Part shown: piece after piece, positions 3,704 to 5,254 of the stretch
How positions within the stretch are numbered: the first letter of the stretch is position 1
Layout: the number at the start of each line of letters is the position of its first letter
Source of the DNA: Armatimonadetes bacterium UBA5829
GTDB lineage: Bacteria; Armatimonadota; UBA5829
Length of the DNA: 5,254 nt
Assembly (NCBI GenBank): GCA_002431715.1
Contig: DJHI01000071.1
Coordinates: 16,595 to 21,848 of the forward strand
Reading direction: 5' to 3'
Notes under the pieces: generated by a model
Database searches by the model: none
The model's input: the letters and a program-made list of their open reading frames with translations, nothing else
Told to the model about the DNA's origin: nothing
Translations under genes and position numbers: made by a program

Positions 3704-5254
3704 TTGGCTGATACCATTCGCGAGGAGATTCGCAGAAGACGAACCTTCGCTATTATATCCCATCCCGATGCGGGAAAGACCACCCTTACGGAAAAGCTGC
3801 TCTTGTATTCCGGCGCGATCGATATGGCGGGTTCCGTTCGAGCTAAAAAGGACCAGAGACATGCTACGTCGGACTGGATGGAACTCGAGAGGCAGAGAGG
3901 AATTTCCGTCACATCCACAGTGCTTCAGTTTGATTATGAGGGCCATGTCCTTAATCTTCTTGATACACCCGGCCACGAAGACTTCAGCGAGGACACATAT
4001 CGCACCCTCACAGCCGCTGATAACGCAGTAATGCTAATCGACGCCGCAAAGGGTATCGAGCCGCAGACCCGCAAACTCTTCGAGGTCTGCCGTATGCGCG
4101 GCATTCCGATTTTTACACTTATCAATAACATGGATAGGCCTTCGCGCGATCCTCTCGATCTTCTCGACGAACTCGAAAAGGTCTTCGGCATCGCGACCCA
4201 TGCCATGAACTGGCCCTTGGGCAACGGCTCGAATTTCCGAGGGGTCTATGATCGCCATGATCGCAAGATGCATCTCTTTGAGCGAACTGAGCACGGTGCG
4301 ACCAAGGCTCCCGTCATCGTTACCGACCCGGACAGCCCCGAATGCGCCGCTCTGGTTGATAAAGAAACCCATTCCAGATTCCTCGAAGAGATGGAACTCC
4401 TCGACCTTGCGGGTGAAGAGTTCGACCCCGAACTGCTTCGCAAAGGTAAACTAACACCGGTCTACTTTGGAAGCGCGGTCAACAATTTCGGCGTGCGGCT
4501 GTTTTTGGATTCTTTCCTCAAACTCGGGCTTGCGCCGGGTTCACGTGAGGCAGCGTACGGACAAATAGAGCCGGATTATCCGCACTTTACAGGTTTTGTT
4601 TTCAAGATTCAGGCGAATATGGATCCCAAACACCGCGACAGTGTCGCTTTCCTTCGGGTCTGCTCCGGCAAGTTCGAGAAAGATATGCAGGTCCATCACT
4701 CACGTTTAGGCACAAAGATGCGTCTTTCGCGCCCTCACAAGCTCTTTGCACGAGACAGGGATACTGTGGAAGAGGCATATCCGGGCGATATTCTCGGGTT
4801 GGTGAACCCCGGCGCGTTCGCGATAGGGGATACGGTCAGCGCGAACGGCCCGATTGTATATGAGGGAATCCCAAGGTTTGCGCCTGAGCATTTCGGCACC
4901 CTTCGCTGCCCCGACCCTTCGAATTATAAGAAGTTCCGTAATGGTCTTGACCAACTTAAGGCTGAAGGAGCTGTCCAGCTCTTTTATGCGGCGGGTGTAG
5001 GCTCGACTCGCGAGCCCATTATCGCGGTTGTAGGCCGCCTGCAGTTCGATGTAATTGCATTCAGGCTTAAGAGTGAATATAATGTTGACACGATCTTTGA
5101 ACCTATGGATATGAAATTCGCGCGCTGGATCATCGGCAGCGATGAAGATATTGCAAAGATATCTCTGTCCATTGGCACGCGTTTGGTTGAGGACTCAGAG
5201 GGGCGTCCAGCCGTGCTTTTCGACGGAGAGTGGGGCCTTTCCAGAGTAGCTGAA
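3704..5254 (+). CDS. prfC: peptide chain release factor 3 (RF3), 3' end cut by window
   Basis: The frame is open from the chosen TTG to the window edge, 517 residues against about 529 for E. coli RF3, so only the extreme C-terminus is missing. RF3 is a cytoplasmic GTPase that removes RF1/RF2 from the ribosome after peptide release. Numbered from the TTG: P-loop HPDAGKTT (20-27), switch I RGISVT (65-70), G3 DTPGHEDFSEDTYR (87-100), G4 NNMD (141-144), G5-type GSA (256-258), beta-barrel domain II (about 294-385, with FTGFVFKIQANMDPKHRD), and the RF3 C-terminal domain (about 390 on, with GRLQFDVIAFRLKSEYNV). The pairing of DTPGHEDFSEDTYR with this C-terminal domain separates RF3 from EF-G and other translational GTPases. 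The G4 motif has Asn142 where NKxD has Lys. TTG is preferred because GGAG lies six bases upstream and the leader length matches E. coli RF3. ATG 3692, four codons longer, remains possible. Confidence 0.95.
   Translation, partial: MADTIREEIRRRRTFAIISHPDAGKTTLTEKLLLYSGAIDMAGSVRAKKDQRHATSDWMELERQRGISVTSTVLQFDYEGHVLNLLDTPGHEDFSEDTYRTLTAADNAVMLIDAAKGIEPQTRKLFEVCRMRGIPIFTLINNMDRPSRDPLDLLDELEKVFGIATHAMNWPLGNGSNFRGVYDRHDRKMHLFERTEHGATKAPVIVTDPDSPECAALVDKETHSRFLEEMELLDLAGEEFDPELLRKGKLTPVYFGSAVNNFGVRLFLDSFLKLGLAPGSREAAYGQIEPDYPHFTGFVFKIQANMDPKHRDSVAFLRVCSGKFEKDMQVHHSRLGTKMRLSRPHKLFARDRDTVEEAYPGDILGLVNPGAFAIGDTVSANGPIVYEGIPRFAPEHFGTLRCPDPSNYKKFRNGLDQLKAEGAVQLFYAAGVGSTREPIIAVVGRLQFDVIAFRLKSEYNVDTIFEPMDMKFARWIIGSDEDIAKISLSIGTRLVEDSEGRPAVLFDGEWGLSRVAE

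Overview
The window is bacterial, with about 50% GC by eye, visible Shine-Dalgarno (SD) sequences, sigma70-type promoters and U-tract terminators. It carries five protein genes, two of them cut by the window edges. Nothing fixes the species. A LysM+G5 wall-type protein next to a small CxxC zinc-ribbon protein would suit a Terrabacteria-type lineage such as Armatimonadota, Chloroflexota or Bacillota, but that is a guess. There is no CRISPR array, tRNA, rRNA or recognisable transposase.

Layout. (1) 3-566 (+) is the C-terminal part of a papain-like C39-family cysteine peptidase. It converges on (2) 651-1646 (-), a membrane-anchored protein with a LysM and a G5 domain but no enzymatic domain. A perfect 13-bp inverted repeat between them (595-623) looks like a shared bidirectional terminator. 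(3) The 1647-1788 gap holds two divergent promoters: a consensus TTGACA-16-TATAAT for the LysM/G5 gene, and a promoter so close to the next gene that its mRNA would be nearly leaderless. (4) 1789-2835 (+) is a FecCD/BtuC-family metal-chelate ABC permease with no binding protein or ATPase gene beside it. (5) 2836-3087 has no convincing gene. It holds a segment that can pair with either an upstream or a downstream partner, followed by the terminator of the next gene. (6) 3088-3267 (-) is a 59-residue CxxC...CxxC zinc-ribbon protein with a GTG start. (7) 3268-3703 is a 436-base non-coding stretch that looks busy: a candidate structured leader and masked SD for the zinc-ribbon gene, a nested inverted repeat, an extended -10 promoter, and a terminator-like hairpin directly before the last gene. 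(8) 3704-5254 (+) is prfC, peptide chain release factor 3, almost complete.

The genes do not form one operon. Strand changes and terminators separate them into single-gene units: two cell-envelope genes, one uptake permease, one small zinc-ribbon protein and one translation factor. The main interest is in the RNA-level signals of the 3268-3703 stretch rather than in a new gene cluster. No previously undescribed multi-gene system is evident.
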